Below are positions 1-6,552 of a stretch of 14,793 nucleotides of DNA, in pieces. The first letter of the stretch is position 1; every line of letters begins with the position of its first letter. The notes under the pieces were generated by a model that worked only from the letters and a program-made list of their open reading frames with translations, was not told the DNA's origin and searched no databases. The translations under genes were made by a program, and so were the position numbers. Source of the DNA: RGIG4576 sp964613095 (lineage in GTDB: Bacteria > Bacteroidota > Bacteroidia > Bacteroidales > Muribaculaceae); NCBI GenBank assembly GCA_964613095.1, contig CAZTFX010000054.1, positions 1-14,793 of the forward strand. The letters run 5' to 3'.

Positions 1-1796
1 TATATCCTCCAAAAATCGATCCTAACGGTGGAGAATATGTAGAAGGGGACGAAGTGGAAGTAACTATTACTGGAGCAGCAGGTCAGGACTTGTATTATGC
101 TTTAAACAATGGTAATTTGGATAGCGCTAACGAATATACCGGAGAAACATTGAATGTGACAAGCAATACTACTGTTTATGCTTGGGCTTCGGACGGAACC
201 TCTACATCTGAGGCAGCTTCCGCTACATTCAATTTTACTGCACCTATTGATAATGTTGCTGCTTTTTATGCGTTGGAAAAGGGTAATGCCGCTAAATTTA
301 AAGGCTCATTAACTGCTGTATATCAAAATGGAAACAACTTAATCGTAAAAGATGATTCTGGCTCAATGCTTGTATATGGTTCAGTTGGTCAAACCTATAA
401 TAACGGTGATGTTATAGCAGTAGGTGTGCGTGGTACAGTAGGTGTATATGGAGGAAATAAGCAACTTTCACCTAAGGCTGATTCTTTCACCGCAGGTGTA
501 GCCGGAACAGCAGTGGCTCCGGTGGTGAAAACTGTGGTAGACCTAGTAAATTGTGCATTCCTTGACTATGTGAAATTGGAAGGCGTATATTTTACACTTG
601 ATGAAGGTAAAACAAAAAATTATACCGTATCTGACGGTACTAATACTTTTGCTGCTTACAATCAATTCAATATTACTATAGAAGGTCTTGCGGAAGGTGT
701 AACTTATAATGTAGAAGGTTTTATTTCTTCATATAACGGAAATGCTCAATTGCAACCTATCTCGGTTACAGTGGCTGACGCTTCGGGTATTACCGGTGAA
801 AGTTCGGTTTATGAAACATTTGATTCGGTTCTTCCGGGTGATTGGACTGCTACTGTTGTTAGCGGTGATAAAGAATGGAATTGGAAGTCTTATAGTAGCA
901 ATGGTTATGCATCTATGAGTGCATACGGTGCGACTGTCGTACCTGTTGAGGCTTGGTATGTTTCTCCTGCTCTTAATGTGAAAGACGCAGAAAAGAAGAC
1001 TGCTTCATTCAAAACTCAAGTAAATGCTTACGGCTCTACAACTACCGAATTTAAAGTGTATGTGCTTGATAATGTCGATCCTTCAAAAGCTACATTGAAG
1101 ACTGAACTTGCAGCTACATTGGCAACTGCTCCTGAAAGTGGTTTTTCTGCTTGGGCGGAATCCGGTGATATCGACTTGAGTACTTATGGAGATGTTGTTT
1201 ATATTGCATTCCATTACGTAGCACCTGAAGCTGCTTCTGCAACTTGGTGTGTTGATGATTTCGCATTTAATTATGTACAGGAAGAGCCGGAAGAACTTGG
1301 AACCAAGGAAGCTCCTATCACTGTGGCTGAAGCTATGGCTGCATACGTTGATGGTGAACAAAAAGCTGCATGGGTAACAGGTTATATTGTTGGATGTTTG
1401 AATGGTTCAATCGATAAACCTGTGTTTACAACAGAAGGTGCTGTTGCGACAAATATGCTTATTGCAGATGAAGCTACATGTACAGATGTAACAAAATGTA
1501 TTCCGGTAGCTTTGCCATCGGGAACTGTACGTACAGGATTGAATCTTGTTGATAATCCTACCAATTTGGGAAAGAAAGTCATTATAAATGGTGATATTAT
1601 GAAGTATTTCAATGTTGCCGGTTTGAAGAATTCTACTGAATACGTTCTTGAGGGTTCTTCTGCGATTGAAGAAGTAGGGGTTGACACTAACGCACCTGTT
1701 GAATATTACAACTTGCAAGGTGTAAAGGTGGTTAATCCTGAAAATGGTATCTTTATTAAGAAGCAAGGAACAAAAACAACTAAGGTGATTTTATAA
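1..1796 (+). CDS. Modular secreted/surface protein, C-terminal part (5' end outside window)
   Basis: The reading frame is already open at base 3 and has no stop before TAA at 1794-1796, so this is the 3' part of a longer gene; the GTG at 54 is internal. Reading from the left edge I see four units. First is a chitobiase/hexosaminidase C-terminal-like beta domain (about 3-240: PNGGEY, then LYYALNNG, then TVYAWASDG). Second is an OB-fold-like domain (about 250-800). Third is a jelly-roll of the choice-of-anchor-J type (about 805-1270, FDSVLPGDW to WCVDDFAF). Fourth is another OB-like domain resembling DUF6359 (about 1295-1655, WVTGYIVG). The protein ends in VEYYNLQGVKV...KVIL, the short C-terminal tail common on secreted Bacteroidales proteins and similar to type IX secretion sorting tails. 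These domains suggest an extracellular protein, perhaps glycan-binding or a nuclease, but no catalytic domain is visible here. Domain names rest on pattern recognition. Confidence 0.85.
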   Translation, partial: YPPKIDPNGGEYVEGDEVEVTITGAAGQDLYYALNNGNLDSANEYTGETLNVTSNTTVYAWASDGTSTSEAASATFNFTAPIDNVAAFYALEKGNAAKFKGSLTAVYQNGNNLIVKDDSGSMLVYGSVGQTYNNGDVIAVGVRGTVGVYGGNKQLSPKADSFTAGVAGTAVAPVVKTVVDLVNCAFLDYVKLEGVYFTLDEGKTKNYTVSDGTNTFAAYNQFNITIEGLAEGVTYNVEGFISSYNGNAQLQPISVTVADASGITGESSVYETFDSVLPGDWTATVVSGDKEWNWKSYSSNGYASMSAYGATVVPVEAWYVSPALNVKDAEKKTASFKTQVNAYGSTTTEFKVYVLDNVDPSKATLKTELAATLATAPESGFSAWAESGDIDLSTYGDVVYIAFHYVAPEAASATWCVDDFAFNYVQEEPEELGTKEAPITVAEAMAAYVDGEQKAAWVTGYIVGCLNGSIDKPVFTTEGAVATNMLIADEATCTDVTKCIPVALPSGTVRTGLNLVDNPTNLGKKVIINGDIMKYFNVAGLKNSTEYVLEGSSAIEEVGVDTNAPVEYYNLQGVKVVNPENGIFIKKQGTKTTKVIL

Positions 1797-1819
1797 TAGA
1801 AACATTATCGGATTATATG

Positions 1820-1856
1820 GCTCCCTAAGGTAAATTTTGCCTTAGGGAGCTTTTTT
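1820..1856 (+). terminator. Rho-independent terminator after the surface protein gene
   Basis: A perfect 11-bp stem (GCTCCCTAAGG 1820-1830 with CCTTAGGGAGC 1840-1850) has a 9-nt loop and is followed directly by six T. It lies 24 bases after the stop codon. The T-run sits only 24 bases before the next gene's -7 box, so the two units are packed tightly. Confidence 0.95.
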
Positions 1857-1880
1857 CTTCAATATATCGAAATTTTCGTC

Positions 1881-1888
1881 TAATTTTG
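1881..1888 (+). promoter_or_regulatory. Bacteroidetes -7 box for the pseudouridine synthase gene
   Basis: TAATTTTG matches the TAnnTTTG consensus of the Bacteroidetes housekeeping sigma factor and lies 17 bases before the ATG. The expected -33 TTTG is poorly matched (TTCA at 1858-1861). The 5' leader would be only about 10 nt long, AT-rich and without a Shine-Dalgarno sequence. Confidence 0.6.
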
Positions 1889-1905
1889 CAAAAAATAATA
1901 GTTTT

Positions 1906-2826
1906 ATGAGACAACCAAGCAATCACAATAAACCAAGTCGCGAAAATCGTCCCGATAATATAAAAACATGGACTGTTAATGAAGATGGAACTATTCTTGA
2001 TGTTGCTGTAAACATTTTGAAAGATCATACTCTTACCAAATTGAAATCTATGTTGCGTCATAACCAGTTTGCAGTGAATAATATGCCTACGACAAAATAT
2101 GACACCGAAGTTCATAAAGGAGATACTTTTTCGGTCAACTTTGATCAATCTTTTAAGGTGTTTAAACATCCTCGAGTAGAATTGGTTTATGAAGATGAGC
2201 ATATTCTTGTGATTAATAAAGGTTATGGCTTGTTGTCTATGGGTACCGATAACAAAAAAGACGGTACGGCATATAGTATAATGCGTGAGTATGTAAAATA
2301 TCATAATCCATTGGCTAAGGTGTTTATCGTTCACCGATTAGATCGTGATACATCGGGATTGATGATGCTTGCCAAGACTATGCAGGCAAAAGAGATTATG
2401 CAACATAATTGGAATAATATGGTGCTTAATCGTAAGTATGTTGCAGTTGTTGAGGGGTTGGTCGAGCAAAAAGAAGGTGTTGTAAAGAGTTATCTAGCTG
2501 AAAATTCGCAATATGAGGTTTATTCGACCAACGATCCTTCAAAAGGACAGCTTGCCGTAACTCGTTATAAATGTCTAAAGTCAAGTAAGACCTATTCGTT
2601 GTTGGAAGTTGAGCTTGATACCGGAAGAAAAAATCAGATACGCGTACACATGAAAGATTTAGGTCATCCTATTGCCGGAGATCGTAAATATGGTGCTGCA
2701 CATAGTCCGATAAATCGTCTAGCTCTGCATGCTCAAACTCTTCGTTTCGTCCATCCTATAACACGTCGTGAGATGAATTTTTCGACGCCGATACCTATTC
2801 GCTTCCGTTCACTTGTGAAAGGTTGA
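1906..2826 (+). CDS. RluA-family rRNA/tRNA pseudouridine synthase
   Basis: A 306-residue protein of the RluA family, which isomerises uridine to pseudouridine in structured RNA, usually 23S rRNA. An S4-like RNA-binding segment occupies about residues 22-80. The catalytic domain follows: YEDEHILVINKGYGLL (95-110), the signature HRLDRDTSG (143-151) with predicted nucleophile Asp146, the conserved Tyr near 178, and GRKNQIRVH (240-248) followed by GHPIAGDRKYGA. Length and motif order are normal for the RluC/RluD branch, but the exact target uridine cannot be assigned from sequence. The ATG at 1906 is supported by the -7 box just upstream and by the basic, polar N-terminus seen in relatives. It is a single-gene unit, convergent with the next gene with only 23 bases between stop codons, and no good terminator is visible there. 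Confidence 0.93.
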   Translation: MRQPSNHNKPSRENRPDNIKTWTVNEDGTILDVAVNILKDHTLTKLKSMLRHNQFAVNNMPTTKYDTEVHKGDTFSVNFDQSFKVFKHPRVELVYEDEHILVINKGYGLLSMGTDNKKDGTAYSIMREYVKYHNPLAKVFIVHRLDRDTSGLMMLAKTMQAKEIMQHNWNNMVLNRKYVAVVEGLVEQKEGVVKSYLAENSQYEVYSTNDPSKGQLAVTRYKCLKSSKTYSLLEVELDTGRKNQIRVHMKDLGHPIAGDRKYGAAHSPINRLALHAQTLRFVHPITRREMNFSTPIPIRFRSLVKG

Positions 2827-2849
2827 GTTCCCGGGGCATATCGAGTTTT

Positions 2850-3815
2850 TTAATATTGCAGGGCAATATTGTCAAGCCAAAGGGTCATGCCTACTGTTCC
2901 TGTGTAGGCTGTTCCACAACCCGATGAAGCCATTATGAGCATGTGAGTAGGTGTGGCATTTTCATTGTCCCACCCTTCTTCCACTACCGGAACCATTTTA
3001 CCTTTACTGTTGCGAGCATAATAGGAACGTTCTTTGGGTAGTAGTCCCATGTAGGGTTGATAACCGGAACGTTTGGTTATGTCACCATACCATACTTCCA
3101 GTTTGTGTCCGTTCATCCAGCCCGAAGTTGATTTGTTGTATCGTTCTCGACCTGTTCCCACGCGCATGGCATGCAGATTGCCGTCCTCGTCTTCCCAACG
3201 TCGTTGTAATATAATGAATACTTCAGCATTGTCGCTTGTGTTAAGTTCTTTTTGAGAGCCAAAACCACTGGAGTATATCATTTTGTTGTTTTCGGGTACA
3301 TTCACCTTATAATCAAATACAAGATGGGTGGGGCGTTTGGTGAAAGGTATTCCCATTTCCATTTTACTGTAAGGATTCTTGGTGCTTGATATAGGTTCAA
3401 GCATTTCACCTAAAAAAATACTTCCCGAAACTAGAACTTTCATATTGATTAATCCGAGAGCTTTTACACTCTCTAAAATTGTGGTCATTTTTACACAATT
3501 ATCACCTGTGGAACGACTGTCGCGATACACTGCATTACTGCACTTGGTTATGCCGACAACTTTTGCCATCACGTTTGACGTTCCCCAAGGTGATCCACCC
3601 TCGTTGGAATAGGGGATATCTCCTTTTATGGTTTTGTCGGGACCTATTTCGTAGAGAGTTTTAGTGTTTCCCCCTATTATAGATGATTCTTTTATTTCTC
3701 TTATAACCCAAGTGTTGAAATCTCCATAGGCAATTTTTTCAATTCCTGTAGCATGGATTATATTCGATAGTAAAACTGCCAAAGTAAAGGTAATTGTCAG
3801 GCTTTTTCGTCTCAT
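2850..3815 (-). CDS. Secreted PCMD-like (putative carbohydrate metabolism domain) protein
   Basis: A 321-residue protein with a signal peptide (MRRKSLTITFTLAVLLSNII, ending near HATG), so it is exported; there is no lipobox Cys after the hydrophobic core. The body begins GDFNTW. It then shows the pattern I associate with the PCMD family of Bacteroidetes: a GSIFLGEM strand, GIPFTKRPTHLVFDYKV near the middle, an IILQRRWEDEDG strand, and a C-terminal MASSGCG...WLDNIALQY segment. Such proteins are often encoded near surface glycan or adhesion loci, and the name 'putative carbohydrate metabolism' has little experimental support. No SusC/SusD pair is nearby to suggest a substrate. The gene has its own -7 box and lies downstream of the DUF2851 gene on the same strand, 109 bases away. 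The family call is from memory of the fold pattern. Confidence 0.8.
   Translation of the reverse strand: MRRKSLTITFTLAVLLSNIIHATGIEKIAYGDFNTWVIREIKESSIIGGNTKTLYEIGPDKTIKGDIPYSNEGGSPWGTSNVMAKVVGITKCSNAVYRDSRSTGDNCVKMTTILESVKALGLINMKVLVSGSIFLGEMLEPISSTKNPYSKMEMGIPFTKRPTHLVFDYKVNVPENNKMIYSSGFGSQKELNTSDNAEVFIILQRRWEDEDGNLHAMRVGTGRERYNKSTSGWMNGHKLEVWYGDITKRSGYQPYMGLLPKERSYYARNSKGKMVPVVEEGWDNENATPTHMLIMASSGCGTAYTGTVGMTLWLDNIALQY
2852..2870. repeat. Short inverted repeat at the 3' end of the PCMD-like gene
   Basis: AATATTGC (2852-2859) and GCAATATT (2863-2870) form a perfect 8-bp stem with a 3-nt loop, overlapping the last codons and stop of the PCMD-like gene. There is no T-run after the stem in either direction, so it does not look like a classic terminator. 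It could protect the mRNA 3' end. Confidence 0.4.
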
Positions 3816-3840
3816 TTTGTAGTAATCTATAAAGTTTTCA

Positions 3841-3848
3841 CAAAATTA
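3841..3848 (-). promoter_or_regulatory. -7 box for the PCMD-like gene
   Basis: On the minus strand this reads TAATTTTG, matching TAnnTTTG, 25 bases before the start codon. No good -33 TTTG is present at the expected distance. That would fit a promoter that needs an activator, and two direct repeats lie upstream at 3882-3912. Confidence 0.5.
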
Positions 3849-3881
3849 ACGATAAAACCCCTTTTGTGGTTCAATGGGTGC

Positions 3882-3912
3882 AAAACAGACCTTTTAAAGG
3901 TTAAAACAGACC
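3882..3912. repeat. Pair of 10-bp direct repeats (AAAACAGACC), 21 bp apart
   Basis: AAAACAGACC occurs at 3882-3891 and again at 3903-3912, exactly 21 bp start to start, or two helical turns. Between them is the imperfect palindrome CCTTTTAAAGG (3890-3900). The pair sits about 34-71 bp upstream of the -7 box of the PCMD-like gene and just downstream of the DUF2851 stop codon. The spacing is typical of tandem sites for a dimeric regulator. On the minus strand ACCTT/AAGGT could alternatively form a weak terminator hairpin for the DUF2851 gene. Confidence 0.5.
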
Positions 3913-3924
3913 AATATTTGATGT

Positions 3925-5211
3925 CTAAGGCTGTTTTATGGCTGCTTGTGAGAGCAAACGATGTCCTATTGTACAATACAAGCATTTTCTGGTATCGCAA
4001 TATTCCTTTTTTGCTTGTATGAGAGCTTGTGATGATAATGCGTCTTCGCATTTTACACCTGCTCGTGTAAACGATTCTATAATTGAATTCTTTTCAGGTC
4101 GTAACGATTCAAGTAAAGCTATGGCACGATCTGATGTGTCATAATTTCCGGTGATTGTGGAATAAGCGTAATATAAAGGTGCAACAGTGTTAATCAGTAT
4201 TATGTCGATAGAGCCATTCCCAAGTGCTTTTTGTGAACCGGAGCCTTTGTCACCGAAAGAATAATGATTAGCCCAATAACCGGTAAGCTCTATTGTAAAT
4301 AATTCTCGTAAAGTCTTTTCGTCTTTAGCTTGAAGGATACTTTCCATAAGTCGAAATCCGTCCAATATATAATGAGCCAGCATTGCAATGCGACGATGTG
4401 GAAAATTTTGTGGTCTTATGCGGAATGATTTCCATGCTTCTACATTCATCGGCGTGAGGGAAAATTTGTTGGCTAGGAAAGTGTATTCATTGCATAATTG
4501 TTGATAGTAAGCATCGTGCGTATATAGTTTGCTGTTAAGCATGCCGGCTTGCCCAAAAAGCAATGCTTCAATTTGGAGCAGTGAGTCACAGTGCTTGTGG
4601 AGCAATCTTAAAGGTGTGCGTCGTGCAAGTCTTTCGAATGCGTCGTTATTGATACCGAATCCTAAATTTCTGGATAGAGTCACATAGCAAACGTCTTCCC
4701 AACTTCCGTTAAATGTGTTGTATAGTGTATTAATACGTTCTGTTTTTGATTGTAAGCGTTCAAATGCAAGAGATTGAAGCCATTCGGCTATGATTATTGT
4801 CGGGGTGTCTTTGAGTTGTCCGGCACAAGGTAAACCGGAAGTAGAGTTTACTAATTCGGCATATTTTAGATGAAAATTATGATTATAGTTGAGAATCATT
4901 TGTGGAATCAGCTCTCCGGTACTGCGATACACAGGTGCGTCGTCTTTCTCCACAACATGGAGTATCACCGAGTCATAAGCCTTGTCCTGATCGTGTCGAT
5001 GACGTTTCCAATCGGAGGCTCGTGTGTGAATCTCCACGTTGCCCACCCAAAGATTTCCGTCTATTTCTATTTTTGCATTAAAAAAGTCGGGACCGGAATC
5101 GGTGTTTAGAGTACCGGGATCAATTATGCGTACACGGCTGCCGTTTACGGTAAACATTTCGGTAATGCACCATAAACGATGTTGCCAAATGTATTGCATA
5201 AGTTTTTCCAT
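3925..5211 (-). CDS. DUF2851 family protein
   Basis: A 428-residue protein that I recognise as DUF2851, a conserved Bacteroidetes family of unknown function. The opening MEKLMQYIWQHRLW is characteristic and fixes the start. The N-terminal third holds the most conserved block: SGPDFFNAKIEIDG, then WVGNVEIHTRASDW, then an H-rich/acidic stretch and AYDSVILHVV. The middle is helical, with a GQAGML-type segment. The C-terminus has a cysteine group, Cys405-x4-Cys410-x2-Cys413, followed by an HRLL helix, which could bind a metal or Fe-S cluster. There is no signal peptide or membrane segment, so it is probably cytoplasmic. Full length for the family. No clear -7 box was found in the 100 bases upstream. 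No function is assigned. Confidence 0.88.
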   Translation of the reverse strand: MEKLMQYIWQHRLWCITEMFTVNGSRVRIIDPGTLNTDSGPDFFNAKIEIDGNLWVGNVEIHTRASDWKRHRHDQDKAYDSVILHVVEKDDAPVYRSTGELIPQMILNYNHNFHLKYAELVNSTSGLPCAGQLKDTPTIIIAEWLQSLAFERLQSKTERINTLYNTFNGSWEDVCYVTLSRNLGFGINNDAFERLARRTPLRLLHKHCDSLLQIEALLFGQAGMLNSKLYTHDAYYQQLCNEYTFLANKFSLTPMNVEAWKSFRIRPQNFPHRRIAMLAHYILDGFRLMESILQAKDEKTLRELFTIELTGYWANHYSFGDKGSGSQKALGNGSIDIILINTVAPLYYAYSTITGNYDTSDRAIALLESLRPEKNSIIESFTRAGVKCEDALSSQALIQAKKEYCDTRKCLYCTIGHRLLSQAAIKQP

Positions 5212-5313
5212 GAAAGTTTTTTCTTATAAATAAAGCCATTTGTTATGAGAAAAACTGTTTATTTACAAGTTTTATTAATGATGTGAAAGATTCTTTCCTT
5301 GTGTGGCTGTAAT

Positions 5314-5342
5314 TTTGTGTCGGTTAAAGGTAAATAATATTG
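5314..5342 (+). promoter_or_regulatory. Candidate promoter in the 5212-5538 gap
   Basis: TTTG at 5314-5317, 17 bp, then TAATATTG at 5335-5342, one mismatch from TAnnTTTG. The spacing is about two bases shorter than the usual 19. It points at the small ORF and stem-loop that follow. Confidence 0.35.
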
Positions 5343-5380
5343 TGTGAAGTTTATTGGGTAACCAAGCTATTTTAATACCG

Positions 5381-5527
5381 ATGGGAAACACAAAAAACAA
5401 AGAAAATTTGGGAAATCTGCAGATTGTCGTGGAGATACTTTGCAGATTTTTCTTTTATAAGGCGTATCCTAATAGTACTTTTAAGGTGATTAAACCGGAG
5501 TGTGTGGAAGATTTTCTGCTTGATTAA
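5381..5527 (+). CDS. Possible small protein, 48 codons
   Basis: ATG at 5381 to TAA at 5525-5527 encodes 48 residues: MGNTKNKENLGNLQIVVEIL, a Phe-rich turn, then KAYPNSTFKVIKPECVEDFL and LD. The composition is balanced and protein-like, and a candidate promoter lies 39 bases upstream. I recognise no family. Against it, a 9-bp stem with a following T-rich run (5413-5457) lies inside the frame and would terminate the transcript early, so the locus may instead make a short RNA. It is convergent with the lysozyme gene, 11 bases from that gene's stop. Confidence 0.35.
   Translation: MGNTKNKENLGNLQIVVEILCRFFFYKAYPNSTFKVIKPECVEDFLLD
5413..5457 (+). terminator. Terminator-like stem-loop in the 5212-5538 gap
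   Basis: AAATCTGCA (5413-5421) pairs with TGCAGATTT (5441-5449) around a 19-nt loop and is followed by TTCTTTTAT. The first arm is part of a 12-base palindrome, AATCTGCAGATT (5414-5425). With the candidate promoter upstream this would define an RNA of roughly 110 nt. The remaining gap sequence, 5212-5313 and 5458-5538, shows nothing else I can support. Confidence 0.4.
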
Positions 5528-5538
5528 GGCTCTGTTGG

Positions 5539-6552
5539 TTAGTCTTTGGCTTTTATGCTTTTAGTGGAAATGTGTCCTCCTGTAGGCATATAATCGTCTT
5601 CGTCATCTATATCACTACGGCGAGGACGATTTTTCTTGCTTTTATTTTTTGTTTTAGTTTTATTAGCAAATTTAGTCCTTTGCTTGTTCTTTAATTGTCG
5701 TTTTTGCTGTTCCCTGATTTTTTCGGTACGACTGGTTTTGAATTTAGATGGTGCTTGCATTTTCATGGATATAATAGGTGTGACCATCTTAACTTCGGCT
5801 ATTACATTGGGATCGCGTGGGATGGGAGTGAAGAGAATATCGTTGAGTGATTTCCCCACGTTGAAACGGCTTTGGTCAACATCGGTATGAATGCCGTTAA
5901 TTATACCGCAATCGGTAAATTGCCAAAGAGTGTATTTTGTTCCGTCGGCAAGTTCCGGTTCTGTTTCAGAGTATTTTGCAATAAATAATTCATATCCATC
6001 ATTGAATTGCTCCGATAGATATTTGTTGTAGAAGTTTGTTCCTGTATATATGATAGGTCTTACTCCATAATGTTGTTCCAGTAAGTCGGCAAAAAGTTTC
6101 ACACTGTCTGCCACTTGATCGGCTCGCCAACGACCTTTTACTTCAATGTCTATAAGTGGGGCAAGATCTTGTTCATCCTTACGACAATACTCGGTGAAAT
6201 TCAGGAACTGGTCGTAAATATAGGAAGTGGCACGCAAGAAGTGGTAACAACCTACTTTCATTCCTGCCTTGCGTGCCTCTTTTATGTTTTGTTCAAATGT
6301 GGGAGATACATATGTAGCGCCTTCGGTTGCCTTGATGTAAACGAATTGCACATTTTCATCTTTTGCAACTTTGTTCCAGTTGATGTGTCCTTGATGATTG
6401 GATACATCTATGCCATGGTACACTTCCGGAAAATAATGTTCGGGTACGTAATCTTCGATGTGGTCGGCTTGAGCTGTGACATGGAATGATATGGCAAAAA
6501 CGTATATTACCGAAAAAAGGAATTTATAATATGTACCGTTCCCCATCTTCAT
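5539..6552 (-). CDS. Secreted GH25 lysozyme (N-acetylmuramidase) with basic C-terminal tail
   Basis: A 337-residue protein with a signal peptide (hydrophobic core about 11-27, cleavage near TAQA) and one glycoside hydrolase family 25 domain (about 45-255). GH25 enzymes cleave the MurNAc-GlcNAc bond of peptidoglycan. The active-site residues are present: Asp49 in HGIDVSNHQG, and Asp135 and Glu137 in LIDIEV. FVYIKATEG, VGCYHF, IYTG and LWQFTDCG complete the signature. After the domain comes a strongly basic, low-complexity tail (about 270-312, 20 Lys/Arg of 43), then an acidic patch DIDDEDD and a short end. The start ATG shares one base with the metK stop (TAATG), which suggests translational coupling; MKM gives a second possible start two codons on. 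It may act on the cell's own wall or on other bacteria; sequence alone does not tell. Confidence 0.92.
   Translation of the reverse strand: MKMGNGTYYKFLFSVIYVFAISFHVTAQADHIEDYVPEHYFPEVYHGIDVSNHQGHINWNKVAKDENVQFVYIKATEGATYVSPTFEQNIKEARKAGMKVGCYHFLRATSYIYDQFLNFTEYCRKDEQDLAPLIDIEVKGRWRADQVADSVKLFADLLEQHYGVRPIIYTGTNFYNKYLSEQFNDGYELFIAKYSETEPELADGTKYTLWQFTDCGIINGIHTDVDQSRFNVGKSLNDILFTPIPRDPNVIAEVKMVTPIISMKMQAPSKFKTSRTEKIREQQKRQLKNKQRTKFANKTKTKNKSKKNRPRRSDIDDEDDYMPTGGHISTKSIKAKD

Noticed and set aside
1083..1766. Antisense open frames inside the surface protein gene
   Set aside because: They mirror the sense codon pattern, have Cys/Phe/Ser-rich implausible composition, and lack promoters.
2827..2870. 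Terminator between the convergent pseudouridine synthase and PCMD-like genes
   Set aside because: The only strong stem (2852-2870) has no T-run after it on either strand; the T-run at 2846-2851 precedes the stem on the plus strand.
5539..6552. Phage endolysin or prophage remnant
   Set aside because: The GH25 protein has a signal peptide, is coupled to metK, and no phage genes are nearby.
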